From Spirochaetales bacterium (GTDB taxonomy: Bacteria > Spirochaetota > Spirochaetia > CADAEX01): a stretch of DNA of 64,000 nucleotides. This document shows positions 61,541-64,000 of this stretch, piece after piece. The notes beneath the pieces are model-generated. The model did not search any database. It had not been told where the DNA came from and saw only the letters and a program-made list of their open reading frames with translations. The position numbers and the translations under genes are program-made. The DNA is taken from contig JACKPD010000011.1 of assembly GCA_024233785.1 (NCBI GenBank), positions 10,674-74,673 of the forward strand, written 5' to 3'. Numbering within the stretch: position 1 is the stretch's first letter; every line of letters begins with the position of its first letter.

Positions 61541-62527
61541 GTGCCTCAGGTTGTTAAATACAAGGCCAAATCAATTATTTACTTTGAAGGTGACAGCAGC
61601 GATAAAATATATATTCTTCAATCTGGAAAGGTAAGTCTGATAAGCATTGATATAGAAAATGGACAGGAAATACGTGAAATGGTAAAAACCGGAGAATTTT
61701 TCGGTGTTAAATCTTCTCTCGGCAGATATCCGAGGGAAGAAACCGCAGATGTACTAACGGATTCTGTGGTTATGGTTTTTACTGTTCCTGAGTTTGAAAA
61801 TCTTATATATACAAATCCAAGAATTAATATGCAGATGCTAAAGGTTTTCTCAAACCAGCTTAGAAGACTTCATAAAAAAGTAAGAAGTCTTATGTCAATA
61901 GATGAACAGACAGATGCAGAGACAGGTCTGTTCAACATCGGCGAATATTATTATAAAAATCAAAAATACAAACCCGCACTTTATGCTTTCCGCAGATATC
62001 TCACATATTATCCTGCAGGTTCATATCAGGGGCAGGCTACAGAGTATCTGATCAAGATAGAAAAATATCCGCAAGGCGGAGCACCTGCGTCATCAGCACA
62101 GAAGCCGCAGCCTGTTAAAAAACCTGCTGCCCCGGCAGAAGAAAGCAGGGATTCAAAGTTATATTATGACGGCCTGAGTTTTTTCAGCCAGGAAAAATAT
62201 GAAGACGCGATAAATAATTTCAGACAATATATATCAAACAATCCTGACGGTGAATTTATGGTCAGGGCAGTAAACGAAATTGGCAAATCGCTGTTTATCC
62301 TTAAAAAATATGATGACTGTATTAAGCACTTCACAGGGATGATACAGAAATTTCCCAAGCATCCAGATTTACCTGAATTTCTCCTTTATCTGGGATTATC
62401 CTGCAATGCAAAGAATGACAAACAGAAAGCAGCCGGGTTTTATAAAAAAGTTATAACCATGTGTGAAGACGGTTCTGAAATAAAACGGAAAGCTAAAAAT
62501 GCGCTTAAAGCTCTCGGGGGAAATTAA
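61541..62527 (+). CDS. Cyclic-nucleotide-binding domain protein with TPR repeats
   Basis: The start is a GTG (61541) seven bases after AGGAG. The 328-residue protein has an N-terminal cNMP-binding domain (about 5-115: GDSSDKIYILQSGKVSLISI, EFFGVKSSLGRYPREETADV). A proline/alanine-rich linker (about 177-200) joins TPR-like repeats (about 125-175 and 205-325). No DNA-binding domain is visible, so it may be a signal-sensing scaffold. The next gene encodes a related Crp-family protein that overlaps by one base. Confidence 0.8.
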   Translation: MPQVVKYKAKSIIYFEGDSSDKIYILQSGKVSLISIDIENGQEIREMVKTGEFFGVKSSLGRYPREETADVLTDSVVMVFTVPEFENLIYTNPRINMQMLKVFSNQLRRLHKKVRSLMSIDEQTDAETGLFNIGEYYYKNQKYKPALYAFRRYLTYYPAGSYQGQATEYLIKIEKYPQGGAPASSAQKPQPVKKPAAPAEESRDSKLYYDGLSFFSQEKYEDAINNFRQYISNNPDGEFMVRAVNEIGKSLFILKKYDDCIKHFTGMIQKFPKHPDLPEFLLYLGLSCNAKNDKQKAAGFYKKVITMCEDGSEIKRKAKNALKALGGN

Positions 62528-63165
62528 TGAATATCGATTTATCAAAATTCGACAGATTTAAGGTAGCTTTTCAGAAAGGAGATCAGATTTTTTGTGAATA
62601 TGAACCTGGCGATTCTTTTTATCTGATCCAGTCCGGAAGGGTCCAGATTGTCAAGATTATGGGGGATATTGAGAAAATAGTTGACATACTTCATCCCGGA
62701 GAAATATTCGGTGAAATGGCGATCCTTGAGGAAGCACCGCGCTCGGCAAGTGCAATCGCAATAGACCATGTTGAAGTGCTGGAGTTTAATAAAAAGAATT
62801 TTGAAATCCTGCTCAGGGGTAATCCTCAGATTGCCATGAAACTTCTTCAGACATTTATTAAAAGGATATATGACCAGAAAAGAAGGTTCATGATTTTAAC
62901 CCTTCCAGACCCTCAGGCAAAGGTTGCTGATGTTTTTCTTATGCTGTCGGAAACCCAGTCTGCAGAATCCAAATCCATGAATGAAATTGTACTTAATACA
63001 AATGTAGATGATCTTGCCCACTGGTGCGGTCTTTCAACCTCTGAATGTAAACAGGTGATAAACCACTTTGTCACACAGCGTAAGATTGAAATACAGAATG
63101 ATAAACTCGTAATTAAAAACATTAACGATTTTCAGCGTTTTGTTAATTCCAGAAGAAAAAAATAA
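62527..63165 (+). CDS. Crp/Fnr-family transcription regulator
   Basis: The 212-residue protein has a cNMP-binding domain (about 10-120: GDSFYLIQSGRVQIVKI, PGEIFGEMAILEEAPRSASA) and a C-terminal winged helix (about 145-205, DDLAHWCGLSTSECKQVINHF). The phosphate-binding cassette GEMAILEEAPRSASA fits cyclic nucleotide binding. It is translationally coupled to the upstream sensor-like gene, so the two may work together. Confidence 0.88.
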   Translation: MNIDLSKFDRFKVAFQKGDQIFCEYEPGDSFYLIQSGRVQIVKIMGDIEKIVDILHPGEIFGEMAILEEAPRSASAIAIDHVEVLEFNKKNFEILLRGNPQIAMKLLQTFIKRIYDQKRRFMILTLPDPQAKVADVFLMLSETQSAESKSMNEIVLNTNVDDLAHWCGLSTSECKQVINHFVTQRKIEIQNDKLVIKNINDFQRFVNSRRKK

Positions 63166-63226
63166 TAAATCCTCTTTTTTGAACAGCGGTTTTTATACAG
63201 CTGACTCAAAGCCGGCTATAATAAAA

Positions 63227-64000
63227 TCAGACAACCGCTGCTGAATTCAGCTGACTTACTGCGTTGATGTGGTTCAGAATATCTGTTCTTGTTATTATAC
63301 CTTTGATTTGATTGTTATCAATTACAGGCAGATGCCCTATGTTTTTCTTGTACAGCAGTTTCTGTATCTCGTTAAGAGTAAACGAGCTGTCGACTGAAAC
63401 AACATTTTTAGCCATATATGCCTTAACCGGGGCATGCATCTGCTGAGATTTTCTACCTTTCATTATATCCCTTAGAGTAAGAAACCCTGTCAGGCTCCCG
63501 TTGTCGTCTATTACAGGCGCGCCGGTACAGTTGATTTGCTCAAGAATTATGGAAGCGTCAATAAGTCTGATGTTTTCATTTATAGTTCTGACATTTTTTG
63601 ACATCAAATCTGATGCAGTTTTGGCTGAAATAAGTGTTTTTTCAAGAATAGCTGTCAGCTCATTATAAATTGAATCGCCTTCCGAATTCTTTACTGTTGC
63701 GGAGGAAGCCATTTTATGTCCGCCGCCGCCAAAAAATGAGAGGATGTGCGAAAGGTCTATTGATTCCTTCTGGCTGCGGGCAATAATCAATGTATTATTC
63801 TTCTTGGGCAGGTAGAAAACAGCAAAATATGCATCCTGATTTTCTACGTCAAATATTTTTTCTACTACGGCAGAGAGCCCCTGTATCTGTTCGTCAATTT
63901 CCATATAACTCAGGATCAGATCATGTCCATGTATGCTTCTGTATATAAGCCTGTTTAAAAGTTCATGAAAAATATTTATCTGGTGTTCTTCTTTCAGGTT
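63227..64000 (-). CDS. DHH-CBS protein, 5' end outside the window (probable tRNA nucleotidyltransferase/poly(A) polymerase)
   Basis: The frame stays open through 64000, so the start lies beyond the window; the internal ATG at 63904 is not the real start. Visible parts are a DHHA1 motif, FFGGGGHKMASSATV, and a CBS pair (about 95-225 counted from that ATG: DLMSKNVRTINENI, GAPVIDDNGSLTGFLTLRDI, HLPVIDNNQIKGIITRTDIL). A DHH domain plus CBS pair followed by nucleotidyltransferase is the layout of some CCA- or A-adding enzymes, but here the visible frame ends after the CBS pair, so it is either a truncated or a stand-alone DHH-CBS protein. None of the three tRNA genes in the window encodes CCA, so a CCA-adding enzyme must exist somewhere. 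Confidence 0.7.
   Translation of the reverse strand, partial: NLKEEHQINIFHELLNRLIYRSIHGHDLILSYMEIDEQIQGLSAVVEKIFDVENQDAYFAVFYLPKKNNTLIIARSQKESIDLSHILSFFGGGGHKMASSATVKNSEGDSIYNELTAILEKTLISAKTASDLMSKNVRTINENIRLIDASIILEQINCTGAPVIDDNGSLTGFLTLRDIMKGRKSQQMHAPVKAYMAKNVVSVDSSFTLNEIQKLLYKKNIGHLPVIDNNQIKGIITRTDILNHINAVSQLNSAAVV

Overview
The window looks like chromosome from a free-living or host-associated spirochaete (order Spirochaetales), with AT-rich DNA (roughly 35-38% GC by eye). The evidence is a flaA filament-sheath gene directly followed by cheA, a cheW-cheR fusion, cheX and cheY, which is the chemotaxis order known from Treponema and Borrelia. A spirochaete-type thiosulfate-uptake cluster, several LPP20-type lipoproteins and an outer-membrane lipid transport (Mla/MCE) operon agree with this. 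There is no rRNA, phage or CRISPR array in the window.

Layout. 1-7645: cell-wall amidase, GerMN protein, flaA, the che operon and tRNA-Val(GAC). 7886-14092: a SpoIIAA-like protein, an AEC transporter, and an arsenic-type locus (permease and mini-thioredoxin divergent from arsR-arsC), then a SpoIID lipoprotein. 14174-19190: a YkgJ protein, a PhoB/PhoR-like pair and an NhaC antiporter. 19499-24561: an aminotransferase, ilvD, a REP-associated tyrosine transposase (RAYT) and a U32 peptidase. 24760-29453: a six-gene sulfur operon (a YeeE transporter split in two around TusA, a TrxR-like flavoprotein, two double-rhodanese proteins). 29584-36750: an ArnT-like glycosyltransferase converging on a seven-gene minus-strand operon (two EamA/SMR-like proteins, a GT2, an ATP-grasp ligase and a NitT/TauT-type ABC importer). 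36862-41081: ddl, VanY-like carboxypeptidase and lon. 41184-45329: recO, recJ, an M23 peptidase and rpsU. 45545-49458: three LPP20-type lipoproteins and an HEFAHH metallopeptidase. 49476-55274: tRNA-Val(TAC), tRNA-Pro(CGG), a LysM/degenerate-M23 protein next to an RpoS-like sigma factor, a ParB-like protein and PBP1A. 55438-61400: a minus-strand envelope operon (MlaE, MlaF, MCE/MlaD, TPR lipoprotein, membrane protein, LysM-M23, PEGA). 61541-64000: two cNMP-domain regulators and the 3' part of a DHH-CBS gene, probably a tRNA nucleotidyltransferase.

The genes fall into three themes: motility and signalling, envelope construction (amidase, SpoIID, Ddl, VanY, PBP1A, several M23 proteins, Mla), and uptake or detoxification of sulfur and arsenic compounds.

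The most unusual signal is a dispersed 10-base motif, GGGACGGAGG. It occurs exactly 11 times in this AT-rich window, where far fewer than one copy is expected. Ten copies lie inside coding genes, in different reading frames. Two genes each carry two copies separated by a multiple of three bases. The only intergenic copy sits beside a long hairpin just upstream of the RAYT gene, and an inverted copy lies beyond its 3' end. This looks like a RAYT-linked repeat family that spreads into genes rather than between them. Other notable points are a probable AUC start codon in rpsU and an MlaF-like ATPase that lacks the usual catalytic residues.
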